From: Aminobacterium sp. MB27-C1
Lineage (GTDB): Bacteria; Synergistota; Synergistia; Synergistales; Aminobacteriaceae
Direction of reading: 5' to 3'
DNA: 64,000 nucleotides
Assembly (NCBI RefSeq): GCF_030908405.1
Contig: NZ_CP133089.1
Span: 1,860,001-1,924,000 of the forward strand
Positions within the stretch are counted from its first letter, which is position 1. Each line of letters opens with the position of its first letter. Both the position numbers and the translations under genes were made by a program. The notes below the pieces were generated by a model. That model searched no databases, was not told the DNA's origin, and saw nothing but the letters and a program-made list of their open reading frames with translations. Below, in pieces: positions 34,684-44,400 of this stretch.

Positions 34684-34822
34684 AAAAAAAATCTCCCGAC
34701 ACCAAGGCCGGGAGATTTTTATACACGAAAAGGAACTCAGCGTTCTTTTATGTACGTATCCCCAAACCTCGGTGGGCGGTATTTACCATTAAGCGCCACG
34801 GCGCCCACTGTCTCTGGTTTGT
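34684..34822 (-). ncRNA. Ribosomal protein L10 leader with attenuator hairpin
   Basis: On the minus strand a structured stretch (GTGGGCGCC, then ACCGCCCACCGAGGTTTGGG) resembles the L10-binding kink-turn region. It is followed by an intrinsic terminator: AATCTCCCG (34690-34698) with CGGGAGATT (34709-34717) and eight T residues. It ends just before the rplJ ribosome binding site. This is the known layout of L10 leaders: L10(L12) binding favours termination. Confidence 0.85.
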
Positions 34823-34878
34823 TGAATTTCGATATTTTATTTTAAATCTAAATACCTTAACTTACAATGACTGACCTG

Positions 34879-35592
34879 CTACTTTTGATCTATTACTTCT
34901 TTTGCAGCAGCAGAAGGATCAATCTTAATCCCTACGCCCATAGTCGGAGCAATATAAAAGCTTTTTACATAGGTTCCCTTTACTGATGCAGGACGTGCTT
35001 TCAATATTGTCTGATAAAGGGCTTTTATGTTTTCGAAAAGTTGCTGTGTTTCAAAACTTTTCTTACCGACCATATTATGAATTATTGCTGATTTATCAAC
35101 ACGGAATTCCACACGACCCGCTTTGATTTCTTTAACGGCATCAGCCACATCAAATGTAACTGTTCCAGCCTTGGCACTTGGCATGAGGCCACGAGGACCT
35201 AAAACTTTACCAAGACGGCCAACATTTTTCATCATGTCGGGGGTCGCAATAACCGCGTCAAAATCAAGCCAGCCAGAGCTTATTCTCTGAATCATATCAT
35301 CTCCGCCGACAAAGTCCGCGCCTGCTTCCTCTGCCTCTTTTACCTTTTCGCCCATAGCCAAAACTAAAACTCGTTTGGTTACACCAGTTCCATGGGGCAA
35401 TGCAACTGTCCCACGAACCTGCTGGTCTGCATGGCGGGGATCAACGCCGAGGCGGATATGAATTTCAAGACTCTCATCAAATTTCGCGGTAGCAACTTCT
35501 TTGAATAGCTCAATAGCTTCTCGTAATCCATAAAGCTTCGAACTGTCAACTTTTTCTGCTATAGCAACATATCTTTTACTTTTCTTTGCCAT
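34879..35592 (-). CDS. rplA: Ribosomal protein uL1
   Basis: A 237-residue 23S rRNA-binding protein of the L1 stalk. It has '[20 protein letters not shown]', '[18 protein letters not shown]', '[17 protein letters not shown]' and '[20 protein letters not shown]'. ATG 35592 (preceded by AAGGAGG) is chosen over an upstream frame extension. It lies between rplK and the L10 leader. Confidence 0.98.
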   Translation of the reverse strand: MAKKSKRYVAIAEKVDSSKLYGLREAIELFKEVATAKFDESLEIHIRLGVDPRHADQQVRGTVALPHGTGVTKRVLVLAMGEKVKEAEEAGADFVGGDDMIQRISSGWLDFDAVIATPDMMKNVGRLGKVLGPRGLMPSAKAGTVTFDVADAVKEIKAGRVEFRVDKSAIIHNMVGKKSFETQQLFENIKALYQTILKARPASVKGTYVKSFYIAPTMGVGIKIDPSAAAKEVIDQK

Positions 35593-35660
35593 AATAATTT
35601 CCTCCTTGTGGTCGTAACGGGTTTTCAGCCCTGCCACGGGTAAAAACTTAAAAAAAGCTA

Positions 35661-36086
35661 TTAGTCAATGATTTCTATACCCATAGACCGTGCGGTACCT
35701 TCGATCATGCGCATAGCTGCTTCTACATCGTTAGCATTCAAATCATTTTTCTTAAGCTCTGCTATTTCACGAACTTTATCGCGACTAACTTTTGCGACCT
35801 TCACCTTATTCGGCTCACCTGATGCTCTCTCAAGGCCAGCAGCCTTCTTCAAGAGAACGCTTGCCGGAGGTGTTTTCAGAATGAAGGTGAAGCTTCGGTC
35901 AGCATAAACAGTTAAAACTGCAGGAATAATCATCCCTGCCTGATCAGATGTTTTGGCGTTAAACTGTTTACAGAACTCCATGATGTTTACGCCATGCTGA
36001 CCAAGGGCTGGACCTACAGGAGGCGCTGGTGTAGCCTTACCGGCAGGCAGCTGCAACTTGATCTGCGCTATTACTTTCTTCGCCAT
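35661..36086 (-). CDS. rplK: Ribosomal protein uL11
   Basis: A 141-residue protein of the GTPase-associated centre. The N-terminal '[20 protein letters not shown]' and C-terminal '[12 protein letters not shown]' are canonical, and the length is standard. ATG 36086 is used, with AGGAGA upstream; the in-frame extension to 36134 is not part of the family. Confidence 0.98.
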   Translation of the reverse strand: MAKKVIAQIKLQLPAGKATPAPPVGPALGQHGVNIMEFCKQFNAKTSDQAGMIIPAVLTVYADRSFTFILKTPPASVLLKKAAGLERASGEPNKVKVAKVSRDKVREIAELKKNDLNANDVEAAMRMIEGTARSMGIEIID

Positions 36087-36173
36087 TACTACAAATCTCC
36101 TCTCATTAGCACAGAGCACCCCTCTAAACAACATCTACAACGAGGTGTGCCCGCTTTTAAATTTCCTTTATTT

Positions 36174-36719
36174 TTAGAGCTTATCTAGCTCCATATAGTC
36201 AGTCTCTACTATAGTTTCACGCCCAAAGACAGTAACTGTAAACTTGACTTTTCCCTTCTCTGGAACAATTTCGACAACAGGACCAACTTGTCCTTCAAAG
36301 GGACCACTTTTCACCTTGACAATATCTCCAGGTTTCAAGTTCATCTCAATCTTCGGCTTACTCTGATCTTTCCCAATCTTATTCATAATTTCTTTAACTT
36401 CTTTTTCGGAAAGAGGAATGGGGTGGTTCCCTGCTCCGACAAAGCCTGTTACTCCGGGAGTGTGACGTACGACATACCAGGACTGATCATTGAGTCGCAT
36501 TTCCACGAGCACATAACTCGGATAAAGTTTGCGAGTAACTTTCTTGCTTTTGCCGTCTTTGACAAAAACACGCTCTTCTACAGGAACCAAGACACTAAAT
36601 ATTTCGTCTTCCATGCCCATAGTGGCAATTCTCTGTTCAAGATTTGCCTTTACTCTATTCTCGTATCCAGCGTATGTCTGAACTATATACCAGCGTCTCT
36701 CGCTGCTACTTTCCATCAC
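36174..36719 (-). CDS. nusG: Transcription termination/antitermination protein NusG
   Basis: A 181-residue RNA polymerase-associated factor. The NGN domain begins 'RRWYIVQTYAGYENRVK' and continues 'LYPSYVLVEMRLND', with 'VRHTPGVTGFVG'. The C-terminal KOW domain is 'KSGPFEGQVGPVVEI'. No normal ribosome binding site is adjacent: GGGAGG is about 32 nt from the start, but a hairpin lies between them. The start is GTG 36719 or ATG 36716. Confidence 0.96.
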   Translation of the reverse strand: MMESSSERRWYIVQTYAGYENRVKANLEQRIATMGMEDEIFSVLVPVEERVFVKDGKSKKVTRKLYPSYVLVEMRLNDQSWYVVRHTPGVTGFVGAGNHPIPLSEKEVKEIMNKIGKDQSKPKIEMNLKPGDIVKVKSGPFEGQVGPVVEIVPEKGKVKFTVTVFGRETIVETDYMELDKL

Positions 36720-36724
36720 GCAAA

Positions 36725-36744
36725 GGGGGTCTCACTTGGCCCCC
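36725..36744 (-). promoter_or_regulatory. Hairpin between the Shine-Dalgarno sequence and start of nusG
   Basis: On the minus strand GGGGG (36744-36740) can pair with CCCCC (36729-36725) around a 10-nt loop. It sits between GGGAGGTGA and TTTGCGTGATG. Folding would bring GGAGG to roughly 12 nt from ATG. Confidence 0.45.
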
Positions 36745-36799
36745 TCACCTCCCTACTCAATCTATTTAACCCCATTAATAATTCCATAAACACGAAAGC

Positions 36800-36982
36800 C
36801 TAACTGATAACCTTCGAGAAGATTCCAGTTAATGCCATGTCGACAATGCCAAGATATGCTGCAACAAAAAGGGTAAAAGCAATTACGACAAGCGTAGAAT
36901 ACCACACTTGTTTTTTTCCTGGCCATGTCACTTTCTTAAGTTCTGCTTTTGCTTCTCGCACGAAGCTGAGGATCTTTTCCAT
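36800..36982 (-). CDS. secE: Preprotein translocase subunit SecE
   Basis: A 60-residue single-span membrane protein that clamps SecY. It has the amphipathic 'FVREAKAELKKVTWPGKKQV' followed by one membrane helix. Position between rpmG/trnW and nusG is the conserved gene order. Confidence 0.96.
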   Translation of the reverse strand: MEKILSFVREAKAELKKVTWPGKKQVWYSTLVVIAFTLFVAAYLGIVDMALTGIFSKVIS

Positions 36983-37013
36983 ACCTCGGCCTCCTATCTT
37001 TAAACAAAAAAAA

Positions 37014-37089
37014 TGGCAGGCCCGGCAGGACTCGAACCTGCAACCCCCGGTTTTGGAGACCAGTGCTCTGCCAATTGAGCTACGGACCT
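37014..37089 (-). tRNA. tRNA-Trp (CCA)
   Basis: A 76-nt cloverleaf with AGGTCCG acceptor, CCA anticodon, GGTTCGAGTCC T-arm and encoded CCA. Location between rpmG and secE is a common bacterial arrangement. Confidence 0.96.
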
Positions 37090-37110
37090 GCGAGCAGTGT
37101 GTATTTTACA

Positions 37111-37263
37111 CTACTTAGTTTCTTTATGCAAGGTGTGTTTATCACACCATTTGCAGTATTTGTTTAGTTCAAGTTTTTTAGTCTGCTTTTTCTTATTAAC
37201 AGTGGTCGTGTAATTTCTTCTCTTACACTCCGTGCACTGCAGACCAATAATGTCAGCTGCCAT
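37111..37263 (-). CDS. rpmG: Ribosomal protein bL33
   Basis: A 50-residue ribosomal protein. Translation gives '[18 protein letters not shown]', then '[18 protein letters not shown]' and a basic tail. Both CxxC pairs are kept (CTEC and CKWC), so this is the zinc-binding form. It lies 20 bp after tuf. Confidence 0.97.
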   Translation of the reverse strand: MAADIIGLQCTECKRRNYTTTVNKKKQTKKLELNKYCKWCDKHTLHKETK

Positions 37264-37283
37264 AGTTGTTCCCCTCTCTTAAT

Positions 37284-38486
37284 TTAGCCAAGAATCTCGG
37301 TAACAACGCCAGCTCCGACAGTGTGTCCACCTTCACGAACGGCAAAACGAAGTCCTGCCTCCATGGCGATTGGCACTATCAGATCTACCTCAAAGGTCGC
37401 GTTGTCTCCCGGCATAACCATCTCTACTCCATCAGGAAGCTTGATACCTCCGGTTACGTCTGTTGTTCGGAAATAGAACTGCGGCTTATAACCAGCAAAG
37501 AACGGGGTGTGACGGCCGCCTTCCTCTTTCTTCAACACGTATACCTCAGCCTTAAACTTCGTGTGGGGTGTTATAGAACCTGGTTTCGCTAATACCTGTC
37601 CACGCTCTACGTCTTCCTTGTCGATACCACGAAGAAGTATTCCTACGTTATCTCCCGCTATGGCTTCGTCAAGAATCTTACGGAACATCTCAAGGGAGGT
37701 CGCTACTGTCTTCGTCGTATCTGGCTTCATGCCTACGATCTCAACTTCTTCGCCGGCCTTGACCATTCCTCGCTCCACTCGGCCTGTAACTACTGTGCCA
37801 CGGCCAGTGATGGTGAATACGTCTTCTATCGGCATAAGGAAGGGCTTATCTGTCTCTCGCTGCGGAGTCGGAATATAAGAATCACATGCAGCCATCAAGT
37901 CCCAAATGCACTTGCTTATAGGATCGCTCTCTTCGCCTGTGCCCTCTTCCAATACCTTCAATGCGGATCCGCGGACGATGGGAACCTCGTCTCCGGGGAA
38001 CTCATACTTGCTCAGAAGCTCACGAATCTCCATCTCAACAAGATCAAGAAGCTCTTCATCATCAACCTGGTCTGTCTTGTTCATGAACACGACTACGGCT
38101 GGAACGTTAACCTGACGGGCAAGAAGTACGTGCTCTCGTGTCTGAGGCATTGGACCATCTGCTGCTGATACAACAAGAATGGCTCCATCCATCTGAGCTG
38201 CTCCCGTGATCATGTTCTTAATATAGTCTGCGTGACCAGGGCAATCTATGTGAGCATAGTGACGATTCTCCGTCTGATACTCTACGTGAGAAATGTTGAT
38301 CGTGATTCCTCTCTCACGCTCTTCTGGCGCCTTGTCGATCATGTCGTACGCCTCAAAATTCGACCAGCCCTTCGTCGACAAACATTTTGTGATCGCTGCT
38401 GTCAGCGTCGTCTTTCCGTGGTCTATGTGTCCTATCGTTCCCACGTTAAGATGGGGCTTCGCTCTTTCAAACTTCTCTTTTGCCAT
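37284..38486 (-). CDS. tuf: Elongation factor Tu
   Basis: A 400-residue GTPase that delivers aminoacyl-tRNA to the ribosome. G motifs: '[12 protein letters not shown]', 'DCPGHADY', 'NKTDQVDD' and 'GSALK'. Domains 2 and 3 end in '[18 protein letters not shown]'. AGGGAGG precedes ATG 38486. It is the first gene of the tuf-rpmG-trnW-secE-nusG-rplKA block. Confidence 0.99.
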   Translation of the reverse strand: MAKEKFERAKPHLNVGTIGHIDHGKTTLTAAITKCLSTKGWSNFEAYDMIDKAPEERERGITINISHVEYQTENRHYAHIDCPGHADYIKNMITGAAQMDGAILVVSAADGPMPQTREHVLLARQVNVPAVVVFMNKTDQVDDEELLDLVEMEIRELLSKYEFPGDEVPIVRGSALKVLEEGTGEESDPISKCIWDLMAACDSYIPTPQRETDKPFLMPIEDVFTITGRGTVVTGRVERGMVKAGEEVEIVGMKPDTTKTVATSLEMFRKILDEAIAGDNVGILLRGIDKEDVERGQVLAKPGSITPHTKFKAEVYVLKKEEGGRHTPFFAGYKPQFYFRTTDVTGGIKLPDGVEMVMPGDNATFEVDLIVPIAMEAGLRFAVREGGHTVGAGVVTEILG

Positions 38487-38577
38487 TTCTTCTCAGGCCT
38501 CCCTGCGTATATAGAATCTCTGCCCTTTCGGGCTCTGTATTCCATGTTTAATACTCAACTGTAAATCGTACTGAACA

Positions 38578-38693
38578 GATTTTATCATACGAGTCAAGAA
38601 TATCCATATCTCTGCACATAAAAAGACTCGGAAGAGATTTTACCATACGAGTCAAGAATATCCACATCTCTATACATAAAAAGACTCGGAAGG
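38578..38693. repeat. Two tandem 58-bp repeats downstream of metS
   Basis: Units 38578-38635 and 38636-38693 differ at about five positions. Each contains CGAGTC near its start and GACTCG near its end, so each can fold on itself. The second unit runs into CCCGAGTCT (38702-38710), with which it forms the terminator of the symporter operon. Confidence 0.85.
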
Positions 38694-38710
38694 GAATTCC
38701 TCCCGAGTCT
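38681..38710 (-). terminator. Terminator of the NSS/MetS operon
   Basis: AGACTCGG pairs with CCGAGTCT across an AT-rich loop, followed on the minus strand by TTTTTATG. The left arm lies in the second 58-bp repeat, and the first repeat carries another copy of that arm and T-run. Confidence 0.75.
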
Positions 38711-38803
38711 GACTTTCAAAAAAGAATTTAATGCACAAACTTGAACCCAAAAGCTTTTGATTACAAGTTGGCAAACTTAAGATCGAGAAAATATAAATTC
38801 ACA

Positions 38804-38914
38804 TTAATCCTCCCATTCACCTCCTCCTTTTCCCATTTTACTGAAGCAATATAACAATCCTCCGATAATTACAACCGCCATAAAAATCGCTGAAAAGATC
38901 GCAGTACCAGTCAT
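38804..38914 (-). CDS. metS: MetS family NSS transporter small subunit
   Basis: A 36-residue single-span membrane protein beginning 'MTGTAIFSAIFMAVVIIGG' and ending in a short charged tail, matching the MetS pattern. It starts at ATG 38914, one base after the symporter stop codon (38916), with AGGAGGGG just upstream. In Corynebacterium, MetS is an essential partner of the methionine/alanine symporter MetP. That precedent and the spacing give the call. Confidence 0.82.
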   Translation of the reverse strand: MTGTAIFSAIFMAVVIIGGLLYCFSKMGKGGGEWED

Positions 38915-38915
38915 A

Positions 38916-40427
38916 TTACTTCCCCTCCTTCTCGATCTCTATTTTTGATTTCATATTTTGTAAAATAAAACTAACGATGAGCACGACAGCTATAAGAATC
39001 CAAATGAAATTAGCCCATACTCCATACCCTCCGTAGGGTTTTTTTAAATCCTGCATAAAACCTCCATAAATCACAACAAAAAGAAGACCAGCAGGAACAA
39101 CATACTTGATGAGCACATCCATCCACGGTCCAACTTTGATATCAGATGTAGCATTGACGTGCTTTCGCAACTTATCAGCACCAAAGACCCATCCAACAAC
39201 AAGCGAAGCAATAGCTCCACCCAAGAGGAGCGTATAGAAAGCGACAGTTCTATCTATAATGTCCAGCCAATACAGTCCTCCACCTGTACAATAAAGGAGT
39301 CCTACTAAAAAACATACGAGACAGCCCCAGAAAACCACTTTTTCACGTTTCCAGCCAAATTTATCAATTAATGGAACCATGAAACCACCATATGCCAAAA
39401 AGTAAGCGGAACTCAAGCCTATAATCCAGAACATAAGGAAAAACAAAACTCCAGTGAGCGTGTTCAAGGCAGGCATCAGAGAAACACCAACAGGATATGT
39501 TACAAAAGCCAATCCTATTCCAGAAATCGTAACATCTTGCAAAGGAACTCCCAAAGCCTGCATAATATATCCTACTGTACTGAAGACTGCAAAACCGGCA
39601 AGAAAGGCAAAACCTGAATCTGCAAGACCTGTAATAATTGCGTTATTTGTAATATCACCTTTTTTTGCTATAAACCGGCCATAAGCATACATACCGGCCA
39701 TTCCCAAAGACATGGTAAATGCAATCTGGCTAAAGGCCGCAAACCAAACACCTGGCCCCTTAAGAACAGACCAATCGATATCCAGATAATAGTTAAGTCC
39801 GTCAACAGCACCTATAAGAGTTACGCTTCTGGCTATGATTGCAAATATAAGGATCCACGCTAATGTCATCACGACTTCTGACACCTTGCCTATAATTTCA
39901 GCACCACGTCGAATAACAAAATAAATCACAATCCATGTAAAAGCCAAAGACAAAACGATCTGCCACCGCATACCACCGAGAACTCCTGGCCCATCGGTGA
40001 TTTGAAGAACTTGTTCAAAGAAGTAAGGACCTGCCCCTTCTGCTCCTGCCGGGCCAACTCCCCAAGCAAGAGTCATTGAACTGAACATGTAAATCAAGGT
40101 CCATGCCATAATGACACAATAGTATGAGTCAATCAAAAAGGCTGATACAGCGGGAAACCAGCCCACCCACTCCCATTTTTTGCCAATGTTTGAAAAAACC
40201 TCGGGAGCTCCCTTCTGAAAATAATGCCCCATAGCAAATTCTGTAACGAGCCAAGGAATACCAATGGCAAAGAGGCCTATAACATACGCCACCAAGAAGG
40301 CTGCCCCACCATAGTTGTAACACATGTAAGGGAAACGCCAGACGTTCCCAAGCCCGATAGCGGATCCGATAGCCGCAAATATCAAATGACGCCGTTTTAA
40401 AAACTTTTCACGCCCAACTTCCACCAT
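38916..40427 (-). CDS. NSS family sodium-dependent amino-acid symporter (MetP-like)
   Basis: A 503-residue, 12-helix sodium symporter of the SNF/NSS family. TM1 carries 'AIGSAIGLGNVWRFPYMCY', which forms the Na+ and substrate site. TM6 and TM8 regions are 'AAFSQIAFTMSLGMAGMYAYG' in the middle third and the 'FAFLAGFAVFSTVGYIMQAL' stretch. Linked to a MetS small subunit, it likely imports methionine, alanine or a related neutral amino acid with Na+. AAGGAGGGAG precedes ATG 40427. The C-terminus is followed at once by metS. Confidence 0.93.
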   Translation of the reverse strand: MVEVGREKFLKRRHLIFAAIGSAIGLGNVWRFPYMCYNYGGAAFLVAYVIGLFAIGIPWLVTEFAMGHYFQKGAPEVFSNIGKKWEWVGWFPAVSAFLIDSYYCVIMAWTLIYMFSSMTLAWGVGPAGAEGAGPYFFEQVLQITDGPGVLGGMRWQIVLSLAFTWIVIYFVIRRGAEIIGKVSEVVMTLAWILIFAIIARSVTLIGAVDGLNYYLDIDWSVLKGPGVWFAAFSQIAFTMSLGMAGMYAYGRFIAKKGDITNNAIITGLADSGFAFLAGFAVFSTVGYIMQALGVPLQDVTISGIGLAFVTYPVGVSLMPALNTLTGVLFFLMFWIIGLSSAYFLAYGGFMVPLIDKFGWKREKVVFWGCLVCFLVGLLYCTGGGLYWLDIIDRTVAFYTLLLGGAIASLVVGWVFGADKLRKHVNATSDIKVGPWMDVLIKYVVPAGLLFVVIYGGFMQDLKKPYGGYGVWANFIWILIAVVLIVSFILQNMKSKIEIEKEGK

Positions 40428-40781
40428 TTATCTCCCTCCTTTAAAAATTACCACGCCCCTACCTTCGAGCCTTCACGCTCGTTCTACGAATTAACATAAG
40501 CAAGGCTCCAATAAGAAGCCTAGCTACGTGCAACGCATATTTATGTTCACATGGGCTTTATGAAAATAGAAAGATCGCGGATGGGGAACAAAAATAAATG
40601 GAGGCTTTAAGAACCTAAAAAATGCGATTTAGGTTTCATGATAGCAATAGAAAAATTACTACCTTTTACTTAAAATGTTACTAGGAAGCAGAGCCCTTGT
40701 TGTACTATATTAATAGTAAAGCATATTGAATATAAAGTAAAGAGTACGAATTGTTTTACTCTAAGCTATAGAAAGAAGCAC
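40428..40781 (-). promoter_or_regulatory. Long structured leader/promoter region of the symporter gene
   Basis: This 354-bp gap holds no gene. Three hairpins are visible: CGAGC/GCTCG (40466-40481), AGGCT/AGCCT (40503-40521) and a perfect AACCTAAA/TTTAGGTT (40612-40635). I did not find the conserved bases of a T-box or SAM riboswitch. Confidence 0.35.
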
Positions 40782-40813
40782 AAAAAAAGGATCCCTGAAA
40801 ACGTCAGGAATCC
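40782..40813 (-). terminator. Terminator of the Thr-Tyr-Thr tRNA cluster
   Basis: GGATCCCTGA (40789-40798) pairs with TCAGGAATCC (40804-40813) with one mismatch, followed on the minus strand by seven T residues. Confidence 0.85.
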
Positions 40814-40824
40814 TTCCTAATCCA

Positions 40825-40900
40825 TGGAGCCGACTTCCGGACTCGAACCGGAGACCCCATCCTTACCATGGATGTGCTCTACCTGCTGAGCTAAGTCGGC
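40825..40900 (-). tRNA. tRNA-Thr (GGT)
   Basis: A 76-nt cloverleaf with GCCGACT acceptor, GGT anticodon, GGTTCGAGTCC T-arm and encoded CCA. Confidence 0.96.
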
Positions 40901-40914
40901 TTTTCACATATAAA

Positions 40915-41000
40915 TGGTGGTGGGAGTAGGGTTCGAACCTACGTAGGCGAACGCCGGCAGATTTACAGTCTGCAGCCTTTGACCACTCGGCCATCCCACC
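40915..41000 (-). tRNA. tRNA-Tyr (GTA)
   Basis: An 86-nt class II tRNA with long variable arm, GGTGGGA acceptor, GTA anticodon and encoded CCA. Confidence 0.96.
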
Positions 41001-41018
41001 ACATTTTTAACTATTTAC

Positions 41019-41094
41019 TGGAGCCGGCGCCCAGACTCGAACTGGGGACCTGCTGATTACAAGTCAGCTGCTCTACCAACTGAGCTACACCGGC
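41019..41094 (-). tRNA. tRNA-Thr (TGT)
   Basis: A 76-nt cloverleaf with GCCGGTG acceptor, TGT anticodon, AGTTCGAGTCT T-arm and encoded CCA. It is first in the three-tRNA cluster. Confidence 0.96.
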
Positions 41095-41173
41095 TCGCCG
41101 CTGGTATATTATAGCGGGAGAAAATAATCTGTCAACACTTTTTGTCAACTCTTATTCTCAACGGAATATCATT

Positions 41174-41473
41174 CTACAGTACTTTTTCTGCTTCTGCAAC
41201 AAAAGCTTTTATTCCAGCCTGATGTATATACGGTTCCTCAGCCAATTGCGCTAAACGTTCGTGTAAAAGGGCTACATCACATTCTTCGCAAAAGACCATA
41301 AATGCCCACTCTTTTCCAGGGAAGATAGCATCCCCCCAATGAGTCTTTCCATTCTTTCGATCTTTACAAAGAACATCTTTCCACACAAAATAGCCATCAA
41401 GCCCATTAGCGTCAAGAATTTCCATCAAATCTTCCGCTACGCTTTCATTGCAAAAAATCCAAAACATTTTCAT
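41174..41473 (-). CDS. PG0541-like small transporter-associated protein
   Basis: A 99-residue soluble protein resembling the PG0541 transporter-associated family, beginning 'MKMFWIFCNESVAEDLMEIL' and ending 'HQAGIKAFVAEAEKVL'. The alternating alpha/beta pattern suggests a PII-like fold, which is inference. It overlaps the RND pump gene by 4 bp and closes the efflux operon, so it may bind or tune the pump. No catalytic motif is visible. The family call rests on memory of its sequence and context. Confidence 0.65.
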   Translation of the reverse strand: MKMFWIFCNESVAEDLMEILDANGLDGYFVWKDVLCKDRKNGKTHWGDAIFPGKEWAFMVFCEECDVALLHERLAQLAEEPYIHQAGIKAFVAEAEKVL

Positions 41474-44400
41474 GCTGTTTTCACCTGCCGCCCTTCTTCA
41501 AAACGCTTGGTTCGACGTAGTTTTTCTTCAAAAAGGCTGTAAATTACAGGAACAAGTACAAGCGTAACAATAGTCGATACAAGCAATCCTCCCATTACTG
41601 ATATTGCCAAAGGCTGCCACAATTCAGCCCCTTGTCCACGGCTCACAGCCATAGGCAACATTCCAAAGAACGTTGTCAATGTTGTCATAAGAACAGGACG
41701 TAAACGGCGTTCTCCTGCCTCTAACAAAGCCTCGCGCAGTTTTAATCCTCTGGCACGAAGCAAGTTTATATAATCTACAAGAACTATGGCGTTATTGACG
41801 ACTATTCCGATTAGCATAATGACCCCCAACAACCCCTGTAACGAGAGATACGTCCCCGTTAAAAGATAGGCAAAAGCAACACCCGTCAAAGCAAATGGTA
41901 TGCTGAACATAATAATAAAGGGGTCAAGATATGCTTCATATTGCCCGGCCATGACCATGTAAACAAGAAGAACTCCCAAGAGGACAAGATATCCCATCTG
42001 CCTGAATGCATCGGCTTGTTCTTCCACTTCTCCGCCAAAGTTGATACGCACACCATGTGGAATCTCTACATTACGTATCATATCTCGCGCATCTTGTGTA
42101 ACCTCACCTAATGACCGACCATGAACATTCGCCTCTACGATAATATACCGTTGCTTATTCTTTCGCTGTATTTCAGGCGGCCCTACGGTATCATCAAGAC
42201 TGGCTATAGAGGAGAGACGAATAAGCTTTCCCGTAACACTTGGAACCATAAGACGATCAAGAATATCTCTGGAATCCCGCTGCTCATTGTTTAGGCGAAT
42301 TCGAATAGGGTAGTCATCGTCACCTTCCCAATAACTTTCATTTGTCTCATATCCATAGTAGTAGGTTCGCAACGTTTGAGCTACAGCAGCAGTGCTGACT
42401 CCGGAAAGAGCGGCTTTTTCACGGTCTAATTCAACCCATACTTCTGGCCTGTTTTGTTTCTGGCTCAACGTTATATCGACAGCCCCTGGGATTTGAGCCA
42501 AGCTATCTTTTATTCGTGTTGCTGTGCTTAAAACTTCGCTCAGATTATCTCCATAAACTTCAATGTTTAGCGGTTTAGATCCTAAAAACATAGCTTTTAT
42601 TGGAGATGTAACAATTACTGTCATTTTTTCAATTCCTGGTTTAGCTCTGAGCCATGAGCGCAATTCATTGGCTACGACAAAAGCGCTTCGATTTCTTTCT
42701 TTTTTAGGAACAAGCTTTATTCCCACTGTTCCTATATTGGGACCAGCTTCCTGACCTACGGCGACAGCATACCCCTTCTCATCTTTTCCATCGTAAGCAT
42801 AAATGTTTGTTGCCTCGGGAATTGTCTCTTTGGCGTGCGCCATAATATCGTTCAAGAGAGCTGTCGTTTTTTCGAGTCGCGTTCCTTCAGGCAAGACAAA
42901 AGTAATTGAAATATCTCCCGTATCAGGTTCAGGAGTAAGCTCAGTTCCTATATAGCGGAATCCCCAAAAGGTCAAAACTAAAAGTAAAATGGCTACGGAT
43001 ACAACTTTTTTCCGATTATTTAAACTCCACGAAAGAATATTACGATACGTTTTTTCAAGCCAGACAAGACACCGTTCTGTAAATTTATGTATTCGAAATT
43101 GATCCTCTTCTCGTTTAAAAAAGCGGCTTCCCATCATAGGGATAAAAGAGAGACTTACGAAAAGAGACGCAACAACTGCTAAAACCATAACGATAGTAAG
43201 AGCAGAGAAGAATACACCAACAAGGCCAGAGATAAAGGCCAGAGGTAACAAAACAACAGCTGTTGTAAGGGTAGATGCAACAAGTGCAGATTGAACTTCT
43301 CTCGCTCCCAAAACGCTCGCAACAGACCGGCGCTCACCTAATTCAAGGTGATAAACAATTTGGTCAGTAGCAACAATAGAATTGTCAACTACCATTCCGC
43401 TGGCAACTGCAAGGGCCGATAAAGTGAAGATATTGATTGTATAGTCAAGCCATCCCATAACAATAAAAGTGATAATCAGTGAGAAGGGTATTGCCGAACA
43501 AATAATAAGTGAAGCAGGCAACCGTTTTAAAAAGGCCCAAGTCACTATAAACACCAAAAGAATTCCTACAAATAGTGACGATCCCAAATTCTTAATGGAA
43601 TCCTGTATAAAATCAGCAGTATTGAGTCCCACGTAATATTGAACGTCAGAGGGAAACTCCCGAGCTTTCATTTCCTCCATTTTGGCCAATACCGAACGAC
43701 TGACTTCCACTGTATTTGCGTCACTGTTTTTTAAAACGATAAGTATGACAGATCGTTGACCATCATGGAAACCTTCAATTTCTGTTTCTTTAAGGCCATC
43801 GACTATTGTCGCTACATCTTGTAAGTAAACAGGCCGCCCCCGTATAACACCAACAATAACTTTTTTAAGTTCATCTACAGATTTAAATCGTCCAGGAACA
43901 CGAAGATAATACTCTACCTGATCTTCTTTCATTGATCCTGCTGGGATATTGATGTTTTCACTTTCAATAGCCTTGATTATTGTTTGAGTAGACAGCCCTA
44001 AAGCTTCGATTTTGTTTATATCGAGCTGAACTTGTATTTCTCGACGATCTCCTCCATAAATAAGAACCTCTCCCACTCCTGGAATCCGTGAAAGCGTTTC
44101 CGCTACTGTATTATCTGCGAAATGATAGAGACCCTGAAATGAGCTTCCCGCTGTAAGCGACATACTCAATACGGGAACTGTACCTGACGTAATTCTCAAA
44201 ATTATCGGCTCTTCTGCATCGTCAGGAAGGTCTCGTTTTGCAAAATTAACAGCGTCACGTATATCCCCTACTTTTACATCAAGATCTTCTCCCCATTTAA
44301 ACTTTACAGAGACGACAGAGAGATTATCCTGAGACTTAGAAAAAATTGTATCTACGCCTTCTATAATAGAAACCTGATTTTCTACAATTTTGCTTACTCG

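Noticed and set aside
38578-38693. A minimal CRISPR array
   Set aside because: Two directly adjacent 58-bp units with no unique spacers and no cas genes; it is a tandem duplication including terminator sequence.
38578-38693. A duplicated tuf promoter in the repeats
   Set aside because: Each unit has TTGACT and TAAAAT on the minus strand, but they are only a few bases apart, not at sigma-70 spacing.
40428-40781. T-box or SAM riboswitch before the symporter
   Set aside because: Hairpins exist, but the conserved T-box 'AGGGTGGNACCGCG' and S-box core bases were not found.
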